A stretch of DNA of 64,000 nucleotides from Marinobacter piscis (GCF_007671655.1 NZ_VCGX01000002.1:124001-188000), one strand, 5' to 3'; positions 42,349 through 52,044 are shown, counted from the first letter of the stretch. Numbers and translations: made by a program. The notes: generated from the letters alone by a model not told the origin.

Positions 42349-44037
42349 TCACGCCATGGAGCGGGTGTTGGAAATGGATTTGCTCATCAGGATGATTGGA
42401 ATAATGCCGGCCAGCACAATAATCAGGGCGGGCAGGGCACTGTGATACAGGCGTTCGTCTGACGCAAACTGGTAAACGTAGGTTGCCAGTGTTTCAAAGT
42501 TGAAAGGCCGCAGAATCAGCGTGGCTGGCAGCTCCTTCATGCAATCAACAAACACCACCAAAGCGGCCGTGACCAGTGTGCCCCGCAGCATCGGCAGATG
42601 CACCTTAACCAGGGTTTTTCCCGGGCTGTTACCCAGGGACCGGGACGCCATATCCATGCTGGGTGTGACCTTTTGCAGCGCGCTTTCCACACTGCCGGCA
42701 GAGACCGCCAGAAAGCGGACGGTGTAGGCAAACACAAGGGCAAAAGCAGAGCCGCTGAGAAGAAGACCGCTGCTTACGCCAAAATAATCCCGCATCAGGC
42801 TGTCCAGCCAGTTATCAAAACCCGCCAGAGGAACAATCACGCCCACCGCCAGAACGGCACCTGGCATGGCATAGCCCAGGCTTGAGAGGCGCATAAGTAC
42901 CTGCATACCCCGGGTATTGTGAAGCCGACGGCTGTAGGCCAGAGTAATACCAATCAGCAGGGTGGTCAGGGCTGCGGTTCCTGACAGAAACAGGCTGTTG
43001 AATGTGTTGGCGATGAAGTCCGGGGTCCAGCTTTCACCAAAGTATTCCCACGCATAAACACTCAGGGTTACGCCGGGAACAATAAAGCCCAGCACTACCG
43101 GGATAGCGCATACAACAACACAGATCATCTGGCGGGGAAACGACATGGTAAAGCGACGGATCGGGTCCCGGTTATCCCTGGCTGCAAACTGTTGCTGACG
43201 CCGCCGGGAGTAACGCTCCAGGGTAACCAGAATCACAACAAAAATGAGCATGGTGGTGGCAATCTGCGCGGCACCGCCAAGGTTGCCCAGGTTCATCCAG
43301 GTATCAAACAGGCCGGCGGTCAGTGTTTGTACCGCAAAAAAGTCCACGGTGCCGAAGTCGTTCAGTGTTTCCATGAGCACCAGTGACAGCCCTACCGCGA
43401 TAGCGGGGCGGGCAATGGGTAAAACCACTTTGAAAAACGTACTCAGGGCGGAATGCCCCAGGCTGCGGCTGACCGCAAACAGGGAGGGCGACTGCTCAAG
43501 GAAAGCCGCGCGGGCCAGAAGGTAAACGTAGGGATACAGGACCAGGCCGAGCATCAGTGTGGCGCCTTCGAGGCTGCGGATCTCGGGGAACCAGTAATCG
43601 GCCGCGCTGCTCCAGCCAAATATGCCCCTGAGGGCACTCTGAACCGGGCCTGCGTAGTCCAGCAGGCTGGTGTAAACATAGGCGATGACATACGCCGGTA
43701 CGGCAAACGGCAGTAACATGGCCCATTCAAAATACTTCCGGCCCGGGAACTCACACATGGTGACAGCCCAGGCTGTTGCAAGGCCAATCACCAGGGTGAT
43801 CACCCCGACCCCGAACATCAGCTTTCCTGTGGTGATCAGGTAGCGGGGCAGCGTGGTTTGTATCAGGTGTGGCCAGATATTTTCTTCAGGGAAAAAGGCC
43901 AGAATGATAACGGAGAGAACCGGCAGGGCGACAACAGCAGTGGTCAGTATCGCACTGAACAGCCAGCGGCGAGAGGTTCGCTTTGCCAGCAGGGGCTGAG
44001 TCAGCCCGGGATTAACGCTGGTCGCGGCCTCGCTCAT
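42349..44037 (-). CDS. Ferric iron ABC transporter permease (FbpB-like)
   Basis: The 562-residue inner-membrane protein has 12 predicted helices in two BPD_transp_1 halves. Each half has the EAA loop that docks to the ATPase (AVSRSLGHSALSTFFKVVLPIARPAI and MASRSLGNSPGKTLVKVHLP). It pairs with the substrate-binding gene 150 bases upstream on the same strand. No ATPase gene is adjacent, so the ATPase must be encoded elsewhere. Confidence 0.9.
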   Translation of the reverse strand: MSEAATSVNPGLTQPLLAKRTSRRWLFSAILTTAVVALPVLSVIILAFFPEENIWPHLIQTTLPRYLITTGKLMFGVGVITLVIGLATAWAVTMCEFPGRKYFEWAMLLPFAVPAYVIAYVYTSLLDYAGPVQSALRGIFGWSSAADYWFPEIRSLEGATLMLGLVLYPYVYLLARAAFLEQSPSLFAVSRSLGHSALSTFFKVVLPIARPAIAVGLSLVLMETLNDFGTVDFFAVQTLTAGLFDTWMNLGNLGGAAQIATTMLIFVVILVTLERYSRRRQQQFAARDNRDPIRRFTMSFPRQMICVVVCAIPVVLGFIVPGVTLSVYAWEYFGESWTPDFIANTFNSLFLSGTAALTTLLIGITLAYSRRLHNTRGMQVLMRLSSLGYAMPGAVLAVGVIVPLAGFDNWLDSLMRDYFGVSSGLLLSGSAFALVFAYTVRFLAVSAGSVESALQKVTPSMDMASRSLGNSPGKTLVKVHLPMLRGTLVTAALVVFVDCMKELPATLILRPFNFETLATYVYQFASDERLYHSALPALIIVLAGIIPIILMSKSISNTRSMA

Positions 44038-44151
44038 AGGTTTCCTGTTGCTAAAAAGTGTGGATGGTGCTGATGAAAGGCACTGATTGTAGTCAGCTCA
44101 CTTGATTGCTGCAATGACAGGCGTCATTTACCAGGTGTATCAAGGCAGTAA

Positions 44152-44174
44152 CGAGGGCAGGCGGGCTGCCCTCG
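44152..44174 (-). terminator. Hairpin between iron-binding protein and permease genes
   Basis: CGAGGGCA-n7-TGCCCTCG forms an 8-bp stem just downstream of the binding-protein stop. There is no strong T-run, so it may attenuate rather than end transcription. Confidence 0.55.
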
Positions 44175-44186
44175 CCAGGGATCTGA

Positions 44187-45200
44187 TTAGCCGTCGTAGT
44201 CTACACGGTCAACCAGCTTGACTGCGGCATTGCGCCTTTCTGCAATTTCCTGCAGCGAAAGGCTGTCCGGCTGAATCGGGCCCCACTCGGCAACCAGGCC
44301 GGTAAGCTCGACGTTCGGGTTTGCCGGGTATTCGGTGTTGGCCTTGGCGTAAATGCTCTGTGCCTCGGGCGAGGACAGGAACTCCATCAGTTTTACTGCG
44401 TTCTCCCGGTTGGGTGCGCTTTTGGTCAGGGAAATGCCGCTGATGTTGATGTGCGTTCCACGGCCATCGGCGTTCGGGAAGACCAGACGAACAGCTTCTG
44501 CAGCCGGGCGCTGGTTTTCATCGCGCAGCATGTTGCCATAGTAGTAGCTGTTGCCAATGGAAACGTCGCAGACGCCTTCGGCAATGGCTTTGATCTGGTC
44601 ACGGTCGCCACCCTGAGGCTTGCGGGCCAGGTTGTCTTTCAGGCCCTTGAGCCAGGTTTCGGTTTCCGCTTCACCGTGATGGGCGATCATGGAAGAGATC
44701 AGCGCAATGTTATACGGATGCTTACCGCTTCGGGTACAGATGCGGTTGTTCCACTTGTCATCGGCCAGTTCTTCGTAGGTGGTAATCTCACCCTCATCCA
44801 CACGTTCTTTGGAGGTGTAAATCAGGCGGGCGCGGGTTGTCAGAGCAAACCACTTTCCATCCGGGTGACGCAGGTTTTCCGGAACATTTTCTTCCAGTGT
44901 TTCGCTGTCCACACCCTGCACCAGGTCGCGTTCAACCAGTTCATTGATTCTGGAAATATCAACGGTCATCACGACGTCTGCGGGACTGTTACGGCCCTCT
45001 CGCTCAAGGCGCTCTGCCAGTCCTTTTTTGGCAAACACTACGTTGCTCTCGATGCCGGTTTCTTTCTCAAAGGCATTCAGCAAAGGCTCCAGAAGGTAAG
45101 CCTGCCGATAAGAATAAATGTTGACCTCGCCGTCTGCTGATGCCGAAAGCGGAAGGGCGGTGAGAGCGATTGCCGCTGCTGCAGTGAGTTTTGTGCGCAT
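44187..45200 (-). CDS. Fe(3+) ABC transporter substrate-binding protein
   Basis: The 337-residue periplasmic protein has a signal peptide (LTALPLSASA) and the transferrin-like fold of the FbpA/FutA group. It has EVNIYSYRQAYLLEPLLNAFEKETGIESNVV, a VVMTVDISRINEL strand, ISIGNSYYYGNML with the paired Tyr that usually bind iron, and NANTEYPANPNVEL. It binds ferric iron in the periplasm and delivers it to the permease downstream. A Fur-like site lies upstream. Confidence 0.9.
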   Translation of the reverse strand: MRTKLTAAAAIALTALPLSASADGEVNIYSYRQAYLLEPLLNAFEKETGIESNVVFAKKGLAERLEREGRNSPADVVMTVDISRINELVERDLVQGVDSETLEENVPENLRHPDGKWFALTTRARLIYTSKERVDEGEITTYEELADDKWNNRICTRSGKHPYNIALISSMIAHHGEAETETWLKGLKDNLARKPQGGDRDQIKAIAEGVCDVSIGNSYYYGNMLRDENQRPAAEAVRLVFPNADGRGTHINISGISLTKSAPNRENAVKLMEFLSSPEAQSIYAKANTEYPANPNVELTGLVAEWGPIQPDSLSLQEIAERRNAAVKLVDRVDYDG

Positions 45201-45268
45201 TGAGCCATCCTTTACTGTGTTTGGTTAAAAGTGCGCGAGGACATGTGAGAGTGACCAGCGCCTGGTAA

Positions 45269-45283
45269 CGGCAACCATTCTCA
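45269..45283 (-). promoter_or_regulatory. Candidate Fur box before the iron-uptake operon
   Basis: On the minus strand TGAGAATGGTTGCCG shares 10 of 15 positions with the 7-1-7 Fur core TGATAATGATTATCA. It lies about 70 bases upstream of the binding-protein start. Confidence 0.45.
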
Positions 45284-45430
45284 TTTGTGTCGGCAGAGAA
45301 GTCAACATTACCGTGGGCGTATATTCAGGAAAAAGGTGGTACCCTTTTAGTGGTGAGTTGGAGTGGCTGATGACAGACAACGCAGTCGCCTTCTGCAAAA
45401 TAAAAACAGAAATATAGTGGATTTTTTCTA

Positions 45431-45709
45431 ATGGACTCTGGTGACCGTAGAGAGCACAGCCGTACAGCCATGAACGCGGTTGTAAAAGTCAGCCATGAAG
45501 CGCAGGGTGAGTTTGTATTCTCAACCCGGGATGTGTCGGATGGTGGTGTGTTTATTGTTGTAGAAGATGCTCCGTTTACGCCTGCCCTCGGCGACGAAGT
45601 GAGTGTGCAGGTGCAAGGCTTGCCCGTTCCGGCACCGATCCTGAAGATGTTGGTTGTGCGTGAAACCAACGACGGCTTCGGTCTGCAGTTTAAGGAGAGT
45701 GCTGAGTGA
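45431..45709 (+). CDS. PilZ-domain c-di-GMP binding protein
   Basis: The 92-residue protein is a lone PilZ domain. The N-terminal DRREHSR holds the RxxxR motif that grips c-di-GMP and TRDVSDGGVFI holds the DxSxxG motif. Single-domain PilZ proteins act as receptors for the second messenger and often work in motility or pili; a source of c-di-GMP (the globin-coupled cyclase) is encoded elsewhere in this window. The ATG follows a weak ribosome site. Confidence 0.87.
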   Translation: MDSGDRREHSRTAMNAVVKVSHEAQGEFVFSTRDVSDGGVFIVVEDAPFTPALGDEVSVQVQGLPVPAPILKMLVVRETNDGFGLQFKESAE

Positions 45710-45761
45710 CGAGTGCTCAGTAAGCCAGGATGCGAGCACTGCTGCCTGGCACGCCCCGTGC

Positions 45762-46910
45762 TTAGTTGGTAATCACTACCCGCAGGCTTTTTTGCACCCA
45801 CCTGTATGTGTTCTCTGGCAAAAATGAGGTGATAATTTCTGACTCTCCTCCGGCATCACCTGACACAAAATACTCCACCTCTGCTGTCTGGCTGCCATAA
45901 GAATGCACGACCACGTCTTGAGGGCGGGTTGTGATGGCTTCCAGATCTGCAAGCTCAGGTTTACCGCCAATTCGACTGATACTCACCTGTTTCAAATCTG
46001 TATCGTCTGCTTTTACCTTAGCGATATGATCATCCAGGTAATAGCGATTGCCGATGATAGTAGAGATGCGGTTCAGCTCGCGGCGAAGATAACTGCGGGC
46101 CTGCTCGGTATCGAAGTCGTCCAGTGAGCGGACAGCTTCGAAAATACGGTTTCTTTTGTTCTCCAGGTCCTGTTTGTACTCAATGTCCGGGTCCCAGTTA
46201 TTTTCATTCCTGGGGCGTTCGTCTGCGTTTTGTATTTCTGCCTCGGTGGGAGGGGCGCCGCAGATTTCATGGTCTTTCGGGTAAAAACAGATTTGCGCAA
46301 GGAGCTGGTTTGCCGCCGACATATCGTTTTTATTATTTTTAGTGAACTCGGCCTCACTTACGTTAAAGTCTATCGGGCTGCTCAAGCTCGGCAGGGCCGC
46401 GTTTAGCTGTTGAATAACGCGGTCACGTATCTCAATGCCTTCATTGTCCTTCAGGTTCTCGTTCCAGTTCAGCGCAATCAGAAAACGGGTCAGGTTCAGA
46501 AGGGGAGTGCGCGTAATGAGCTTTTTCTCTGTGGGTCGGTGAGTACTTAATCCCTGATCGTTAACAGAGACGGTTGAAAGTTGCGCCCGGATATCGGGGA
46601 AGAATTCCAGCGGTGTTACCCATTCCTGAGCCGGAACCCCTTCTGCGAGAGAGAGGTTGCCCACGTTCAATTCAAGGGTTTCACCTGGGTAGTATTGAAA
46701 CCGGCCCTGAGTGTCGGTTTTTCCGTGCTGGCTGTTTGTTTTGTAAGTCAGGCCGCGGATGCCGAGCGCATTTATCTGTCCTGTTTCTGTATCATTGCTG
46801 CTGCTGTCGCTGTCGCCGCTAAAGCATCCGGATAGAAGGAGGCTTATCAACACCAGAGCAAGCACGGCTCTGGGCAGGCTTAACACCGGACAGGGAGTAA
46901 CTGCAGTCAT
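45762..46910 (-). CDS. Predicted lipoprotein of unknown function
   Basis: The 382-residue product starts at the ATG at 46910. The signal has a long hydrophobic run and the lipobox LLLSGC, followed by a Ser/Asp-rich linker (FSGDSDSSSND) and a beta-containing region (INALGIRGLTYKTNSQHGKTDTQGRFQYYPGE) like a small carboxypeptidase-regulatory or Ig-type module. The remainder is mainly charged helix. The family is not recognised. It is monocistronic and convergent with the PilZ gene. Confidence 0.75.
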   Translation of the reverse strand: MTAVTPCPVLSLPRAVLALVLISLLLSGCFSGDSDSSSNDTETGQINALGIRGLTYKTNSQHGKTDTQGRFQYYPGETLELNVGNLSLAEGVPAQEWVTPLEFFPDIRAQLSTVSVNDQGLSTHRPTEKKLITRTPLLNLTRFLIALNWNENLKDNEGIEIRDRVIQQLNAALPSLSSPIDFNVSEAEFTKNNKNDMSAANQLLAQICFYPKDHEICGAPPTEAEIQNADERPRNENNWDPDIEYKQDLENKRNRIFEAVRSLDDFDTEQARSYLRRELNRISTIIGNRYYLDDHIAKVKADDTDLKQVSISRIGGKPELADLEAITTRPQDVVVHSYGSQTAEVEYFVSGDAGGESEIITSFLPENTYRWVQKSLRVVITN

Positions 46911-47095
46911 GACCAACCTTTTGTAATTTGTTGTAACCACATTATAAGCAGGCTGCTTTGCGTATAATGGGGTACCTGTCGCAGATTACGGATCTTGCCG
47001 CCCGGGTGTGGTAGTGGGCGCCAGCCTTGAAAAAGATGAATGCGCCTCAATAGAGGAACATCCCTGTATATCGCTTTTTTAAATCGGAACCTTTT

Positions 47096-48046
47096 ATGAC
47101 CAATGCGCTGGAAATTGAGGGGCTTACGAAAACCTACGGCAGTGGGTTTGAGGCTCTGAAAGGAATCGACCTTTGTGTGAAAGAAGGTGATTTTTTTGCA
47201 CTGTTGGGACCCAATGGTGCCGGCAAATCCACCACGTTGGGTATTGTGTGTTCTCTTGTCACAAAAACCGCCGGCAAGGTAAAGGTGTTTGGCTACGATA
47301 TTGATACCCACCTTTCAGATGCCAAACTCAATCTTGGCGTTGTTCCCCAGGAGTTTAACTTTAACCAGTTTGAAAAGGTGTTTGATATTGTCACCATTCA
47401 GGCCGGTTATTATGGAATTCCACTGAAAAAAGCTGCGATTTCTGCAGAGAAGTATCTGAAAAAACTGGGTCTCTGGGATAAACGCAATACGCCGGCACGT
47501 ATGCTGTCCGGCGGCATGAAGCGCAGGCTTATGATTGCCCGCGCTCTGGTACACGAGCCCAAACTGCTGATTCTGGATGAGCCTACCGCGGGTGTGGATA
47601 TAGAGCTGAGGCGCTCCATGTGGTCTTTTCTCGAGGAGATGAACCGACAGGGGACCACCATTATTCTGACGACCCATTACCTGGAAGAGGCAGAAGCCCT
47701 GTGTCGGAATATCGCCATTATTGATCATGGCCGTATTGTCCGGAACACCAGCAAGCGGGAGCTGTTGCAACAGCTAAGCCTTGAGACTTTTCTGCTGGAT
47801 ACTGAAACCCCTCTGGCGAAAGCGCCACACCTGGACGGCTTTGAATGTCGCCTGGGCGATGAAGGTGTGCTTGAGGTAGATGTGGAGAAAGGTCAGGCGC
47901 TGAACCATGTATTTTCTCAGCTGGAGCAACAGGGCGTAAAAGTCGTCAGTATGCGTACCAAGGCAAACCGGCTCGAGGAGTTATTTATCCGCATGGTAGA
48001 GAGCACTACGCCCGCCGCGGAATCGATCACGGAGGGCAGAGAATGA
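47096..48046 (+). CDS. ABC-2 type exporter ATP-binding protein (YadG-like)
   Basis: The 316-residue ATPase has Walker A GPNGAGKSTTLG, signature MLSGGMKRRLMIARAL, Walker B KLLILDEPTAGVD and H-loop TTHYLEEAE. The C-terminal 80 residues are an extra domain, as in YadG-type exporters. It overlaps the permease start by four bases (ATGA). The exported substrate is unknown. Confidence 0.9.
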   Translation: MTNALEIEGLTKTYGSGFEALKGIDLCVKEGDFFALLGPNGAGKSTTLGIVCSLVTKTAGKVKVFGYDIDTHLSDAKLNLGVVPQEFNFNQFEKVFDIVTIQAGYYGIPLKKAAISAEKYLKKLGLWDKRNTPARMLSGGMKRRLMIARALVHEPKLLILDEPTAGVDIELRRSMWSFLEEMNRQGTTIILTTHYLEEAEALCRNIAIIDHGRIVRNTSKRELLQQLSLETFLLDTETPLAKAPHLDGFECRLGDEGVLEVDVEKGQALNHVFSQLEQQGVKVVSMRTKANRLEELFIRMVESTTPAAESITEGRE

Positions 48047-48816
48047 ATCCCCAGGCATTGTTTGTTGCATTCAGTACGATTGTTGTCAGAGAGGTTCGCA
48101 GGTTTACCCGCATCTGGCCGCAGACGCTGCTGCCACCCGCAGTGACCATGACGCTCTACTTTATTATTTTCGGTAACCTGATAGGTTCCCGTGTTGGTGA
48201 AATGGGCGGCTTTGATTATATGTCGTTCATTGTTCCCGGGTTGATCATGATGGCGGTGATTACCAGCTCCTACGCCAACGTGGTTTCGTCTTTTTTCTCC
48301 ATGAAATTCCAGCGCAGTGTCGAGGAGCTACTGGTTTCCCCTGTGCCTAACTGGATTATTCTCGCAGGTTACGTAACCGGCGGTATGGCCCGGGGACTGG
48401 GAATCGGGGTTATCGTGACCCTACTGTCACTGGCATTTACCCGACTGCAGATCCATAACCTGCCGATGGTTGTGGTTACGGTGTTTCTCACCTCGGCGTT
48501 GTTCGCTGTGGGTGGCTTTATTAACGCCTTGCTGGCAACCAAGTTTGATGATGTGTCCATTGTGCCGACCTTTGTCCTGACGCCGCTTACCTATCTGGGC
48601 GGGGTTTTCTATAGTATCGATCTGCTTCCGGATTTCTGGCAGGGCGTATCTATGGTTAACCCGATTCTGTATATGGTGAATGGTTTCCGGTACGGCATTC
48701 TGGGTGTGTCTGATGTGAACCCGTTTGTTTCGCTTGTGATGATTCTGGTCTTTATTGTGGTGCTTTCTGCGATTGCCCTTAAGTTGCTGGCTCGCGGTAA
48801 AGGCATACGCCACTGA
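48043..48816 (+). CDS. ABC-2 type exporter permease (YadH-like)
   Basis: The 257-residue protein has six hydrophobic helices and the ABC-2 membrane signature (FDYMSFIVPGLIMMAVITSSYANV, TPLTYLGGVFYSIDLLPDFWQ). It forms the membrane channel for the ATPase encoded immediately upstream, as in YadGH. It is complete and about 40 bases before queF. Confidence 0.9.
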   Translation: MNPQALFVAFSTIVVREVRRFTRIWPQTLLPPAVTMTLYFIIFGNLIGSRVGEMGGFDYMSFIVPGLIMMAVITSSYANVVSSFFSMKFQRSVEELLVSPVPNWIILAGYVTGGMARGLGIGVIVTLLSLAFTRLQIHNLPMVVVTVFLTSALFAVGGFINALLATKFDDVSIVPTFVLTPLTYLGGVFYSIDLLPDFWQGVSMVNPILYMVNGFRYGILGVSDVNPFVSLVMILVFIVVLSAIALKLLARGKGIRH

Positions 48817-48857
48817 TACCAGATTCTGGTCCAGATATAGTTTAGTTTGGGAATTTT

Positions 48858-49676
48858 ATGGCACTCGATAACGCGCCACTTGGCAAAAACAGTGACTATC
48901 CGGATCAGTATGATCCTTCTTTGCTTTTCCCCGTGGCGCGGGAGGAAAACCGGCGTCGCCTGGGCTTCCCGGACGGGCGTTGGCCCTGGTTTGGAGGCGA
49001 TCTCTGGCAGGCGTGGGAGGTTTCCTGGTTGCGCCCCAGCGGCATTCCTGATCTGGCGTGGGCAGAGATCCGGTTTCCGGCTGCAGCGCCTGCCATTATT
49101 GAGTCCAAGTCGCTGAAGCTGTACCTGAACTCCCTGAATCAGACGGTTTTCTCTTCTTCTGATCAGGTTGTGGAAACGGTAACCCGCGATTTATCAAGCG
49201 CTTGCGGGGCAGCGGTGAGTGTGCACTTTAACAGTGTAGATCACTCGCATACGGCGGTCGGGCGCCCCGCCGGCTACGAATTGATTGATAATGAGGTGGT
49301 AGACGATGTGGTGTACAGCTATGCTCCGGAATCGCTTACTGCCTCGGGGCCTGTGGTAACTGAGAAACTCTGCTCGCACCTACTGAAGAGTAATTGCCCC
49401 GTTACTGGCCAGCCAGACTGGGGGACGGTATTGGTGAGCTATACCGGTCCGGCGGTGGATCGCGCGGGGCTGTTGCGGTATCTCGTCAGTTTTCGGCAAA
49501 AGCAGGATTTTCACGAACATTGTGTGGAGACGTTGTTTACCGATCTGCTGAACCTGTGTCAGCCGGAAAGTCTTACCGTGTGTGCGCGTTATACGCGTCG
49601 GGGTGGGCTGGATATTAACCCCTGGCGCAGTACAGAACCCGAAGAGCAGGTGGGGCCAAGGCTGGTAAGGCAGTAG
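48858..49676 (+). CDS. queF: NADPH-dependent 7-cyano-7-deazaguanine reductase
   Basis: The 272-residue enzyme reduces preQ0 to preQ1 in queuosine synthesis. It is of the long, two-domain type. ESKSLKLYLNSLNQT holds the NADPH/substrate region and LKSNCPVTGQPDWGTV holds the catalytic Cys. HEHCVETLFTDL is also seen. It is complete, converges with the cyclase gene with one base between stops, and shares its pathway with queA at the right end of the window. Confidence 0.95.
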   Translation: MALDNAPLGKNSDYPDQYDPSLLFPVAREENRRRLGFPDGRWPWFGGDLWQAWEVSWLRPSGIPDLAWAEIRFPAAAPAIIESKSLKLYLNSLNQTVFSSSDQVVETVTRDLSSACGAAVSVHFNSVDHSHTAVGRPAGYELIDNEVVDDVVYSYAPESLTASGPVVTEKLCSHLLKSNCPVTGQPDWGTVLVSYTGPAVDRAGLLRYLVSFRQKQDFHEHCVETLFTDLLNLCQPESLTVCARYTRRGGLDINPWRSTEPEEQVGPRLVRQ

Positions 49677-49677
49677 A

Positions 49678-51120
49678 TCAGTTGCCCGGGTCTCCTTCGT
49701 GCCGCAGCCGCTCAGCCGCATCGTCCAGTGCGGCGAGAATGCTCTTGCGCTCTTTTTCGGTAATTTTATCGGAGTCCAGGTACATGGCAAAACCGTTATG
49801 CTCATGTTCCATAAAACTGCGGTTGGGGCCCATGTCACGGCGAAAATCCACAACCTCGTAAATGGGAATGGGGCGGCCGAAACCCTTAACCGTGATTTCA
49901 CCTTTATCCCGGCACATAATCCGGTCTTTAACCAGCGAGAAGGTCTCGTAGGATATGAGAATTGCCCCGGGGTCGGCCAGAGATTCAAGGCGGCTGGCGA
50001 GGTTCACTTCCTTGCCAATGATTGTGTAGTCCATACGGTTTTCAGCGCCAAAGTTACCCACGGTGGTGTAGCCGGTACTGATGCCCATACGAATTTCCAG
50101 CGGCGTTTTTATACCCTGGCTTTGCCACTTCTGCCGCATGATCTTCATATGATTGCGCATATCAATGGCCATGGATACGCAAGCAAAGGCGTCTTCCCGT
50201 GGGCCACGGCTGGTGGGGTCACCAAAGAAAACCATGATGGAGTCGCCCACAAACTTGTCAATTGTACCGCCATACCGAAGCGCGACTTCTGCCATGCCGT
50301 TAAAATAGTGGTTCAGCAGTTCTGTGAGGGCTTCCGGCTCCATTTCTTCGGAAAGTTCCGTAAAGCCTTTTATGTCGGAGAAGAAAATGGCAAGTTTTTT
50401 ACGCTGGGTTTCGAGGCGTACGTCTCTTTCTCCGGTAAAAATGGACTGCCATACCTGCGGTGAAAGGTACTTTGAGAGTTTATGGGAGAGTGCGATGGAC
50501 TGCTCACGCTGGCTCTGGATCTGCGATTTGGCCAGCATCAGGGCCCGTGCCTGCTGGTGCGCGTAGAAGGCTGTAACACAGATATAAACCCCGGTTGTGA
50601 GTATAGACAGCATGCTGGTAAGCAAGGGCGACTGATAAGACGGTGCAGGCCCGCTAAGAGCCAGAAAGCCCAGAATGGAAGCTGTCATAAGTACGCAGCC
50701 AATAAGCCATTGGCGTATACCGCCTATGATCAGGGCACTGAACATCAGCATGAGGACCACTGACGCAGACGGTATGGCAACGAGACCAATGCAGCCGATA
50801 AAGCCACCGCCAATAATACAGTCTGCGGTCAGCATTTTCTGACGAATTCGAGGGGTGTTTTTAAGAAACGTATGCCGTGTAAGAAAGTAGGCAATGTGCG
50901 GCCAGAGCAAAGCGCCAGCCACCAGCCACATATGCCATTGCTGGAATGCTCCCTGTAAGACCCCCGCAACAATTACTATGGCGGTGGCAGTGTAGGACAG
51001 TACACGGCCGTTGTAGTCGGGCATGGGGGGAATGGCTACAGTGTTGTCCCGGGGACCGGGCATCTGTGACCTTTCTGCACTGTCGCTGGCGTTGCGTAGA
51101 TCTGCCGAAGCACTCATCAT
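49678..51120 (-). CDS. Membrane class III adenylate/guanylate cyclase with MASE2-like N-terminus
   Basis: The 480-residue protein has six hydrophobic helices in its first 220 residues, like a MASE2 sensor module. A coiled segment and a class III cyclase domain follow (FFSDIKGFTELSEEMEPEAL with metal Asp, GGTIDKFVGDSIMVFFGDP with the second metal Asp, then VNLASRLESLADPGAILISYETF). It resembles CyaB of Pseudomonas, a membrane cAMP source. The C-terminal tail is extended by about 60 residues, including NRSFMEHEHNGFAMYLDS. Confidence 0.87.
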   Translation of the reverse strand: MMSASADLRNASDSAERSQMPGPRDNTVAIPPMPDYNGRVLSYTATAIVIVAGVLQGAFQQWHMWLVAGALLWPHIAYFLTRHTFLKNTPRIRQKMLTADCIIGGGFIGCIGLVAIPSASVVLMLMFSALIIGGIRQWLIGCVLMTASILGFLALSGPAPSYQSPLLTSMLSILTTGVYICVTAFYAHQQARALMLAKSQIQSQREQSIALSHKLSKYLSPQVWQSIFTGERDVRLETQRKKLAIFFSDIKGFTELSEEMEPEALTELLNHYFNGMAEVALRYGGTIDKFVGDSIMVFFGDPTSRGPREDAFACVSMAIDMRNHMKIMRQKWQSQGIKTPLEIRMGISTGYTTVGNFGAENRMDYTIIGKEVNLASRLESLADPGAILISYETFSLVKDRIMCRDKGEITVKGFGRPIPIYEVVDFRRDMGPNRSFMEHEHNGFAMYLDSDKITEKERKSILAALDDAAERLRHEGDPGN

Positions 51121-51253
51121 GTAAGCTGTTCACTCATGGCGCTGGACCCTGAAAATACGACTAAAGACTAACAGTATTACGTATAACCCACAATTAACTG
51201 GCCTGTTTTGAAATGTTCCTGGTCAGATTCACTATAACTGGAAGACTATTAAC

Positions 51254-51808
51254 ATGAGTTCAGTCACTGACTTTTTGCTCAACAGGGCATCTGAGCCACG
51301 GCTGGAAGCGCCGGCGCCAGGCGCTGGAGTACTTGAAAGAGCGTTCGCAGCCGCTTCCCGGGCACCTGATCATGCCTTACTGCGTCCATGGCGCTATCTC
51401 GTAATTGAGGGTGAGGGCCTGGAAGCGTTGGGCGAATTGTTTGCTGCTGTACACACAGACAGTGGTAGTGAGAAGAAGCTGGAGAAAGCCCGGAAAAAGG
51501 CGCAGAGAGCACCAATGGTGATTGTCGGAATAGCCTCACCCAGGCCGCACCCTAAGGTACCGGAATCAGAGCAGCTGCTTTCTGCTGGCGCAAGTATGAG
51601 TTTTCTGGGGCTGGCATTGCAGGACGCCGGATATGGCGTAATGTGGCGTACTGGAGACGTTGCGTATCACCCAGCTGTGCTTGAAGGGCTAGGGTTAAAG
51701 CCGGGAGAGTCCGTAACCGGCTTTCTGTATACAGGTACCGTATCGTCCAGAAAACCCAGCGTTCCCAGGCCGGAGGTGGCTGATTTTGTAACACGCTGGC
51801 CGGCGTGA
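51254..51808 (+). CDS. ydjA: Nitroreductase family protein (YdjA-like)
   Basis: The 184-residue flavoprotein is the small single-domain nitroreductase type (E. coli YdjA, 183 residues). It opens LLNRASEPRLEAPAPGAGVLERAFAAASRAPDHALLRPW, the FMN-phosphate and dimer region, with the flavin-contact SMSFLGLALQDAGYGVMWRTG later. It works as a dimer on FMN with NAD(P)H. The substrate is unknown. Confidence 0.9.
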   Translation: MSSVTDFLLNRASEPRLEAPAPGAGVLERAFAAASRAPDHALLRPWRYLVIEGEGLEALGELFAAVHTDSGSEKKLEKARKKAQRAPMVIVGIASPRPHPKVPESEQLLSAGASMSFLGLALQDAGYGVMWRTGDVAYHPAVLEGLGLKPGESVTGFLYTGTVSSRKPSVPRPEVADFVTRWPA

Positions 51809-51836
51809 AGCTGCCCGGGCTTCTAATCCTGCTCAT

Positions 51837-51856
51837 CCCCCGGATTAGTCCGGGGG
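51837..51856 (+). terminator. Hairpin after the nitroreductase gene
   Basis: CCCCCGGA-TTAG-TCCGGGGG is a perfect 8-bp stem. No T-run follows. Confidence 0.55.
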
Positions 51857-51963
51857 GAAACACATTGCCGCTTTACCGAAGATAGCCGCTCATCTTTCTG
51901 CTTCACTCTAGTCTTTATCTTTCATGTCTCTGTAATTAAACAATTTTTTCATATTTAACAAAG

Positions 51964-51981
51964 CTGGCATTGCCTTTGCTT
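51964..51981 (+). promoter_or_regulatory. Sigma-54 promoter of the flgBCDE operon
   Basis: CTGGCATTGCCTTTGCTT has GG at 51966-51967 and GC at 51978-51979 with ten bases between them, the required -24/-12 spacing. It lies about 65 bases before the flgB start. The AT-rich sequence upstream could hold activator sites. Confidence 0.8.
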
Positions 51982-52044
51982 GCAGTTGGGTATGGAAAAA
52001 ATCCGGCAAAGCCTGAGTGGCCGGTGCCGAACTCCGGAGGTTGT

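Noticed and set aside
45712-45740. Weak inverted repeat AGTGCTC/GAGCACT after the PilZ gene as a terminator
   Set aside because: The loop is long and there is no T-run, so support is too thin to list it.
48817-48857. PreQ1 riboswitch before queF
   Set aside because: The gap to the upstream permease gene is only about 40 bases and contains no preQ1-type pseudoknot motif.
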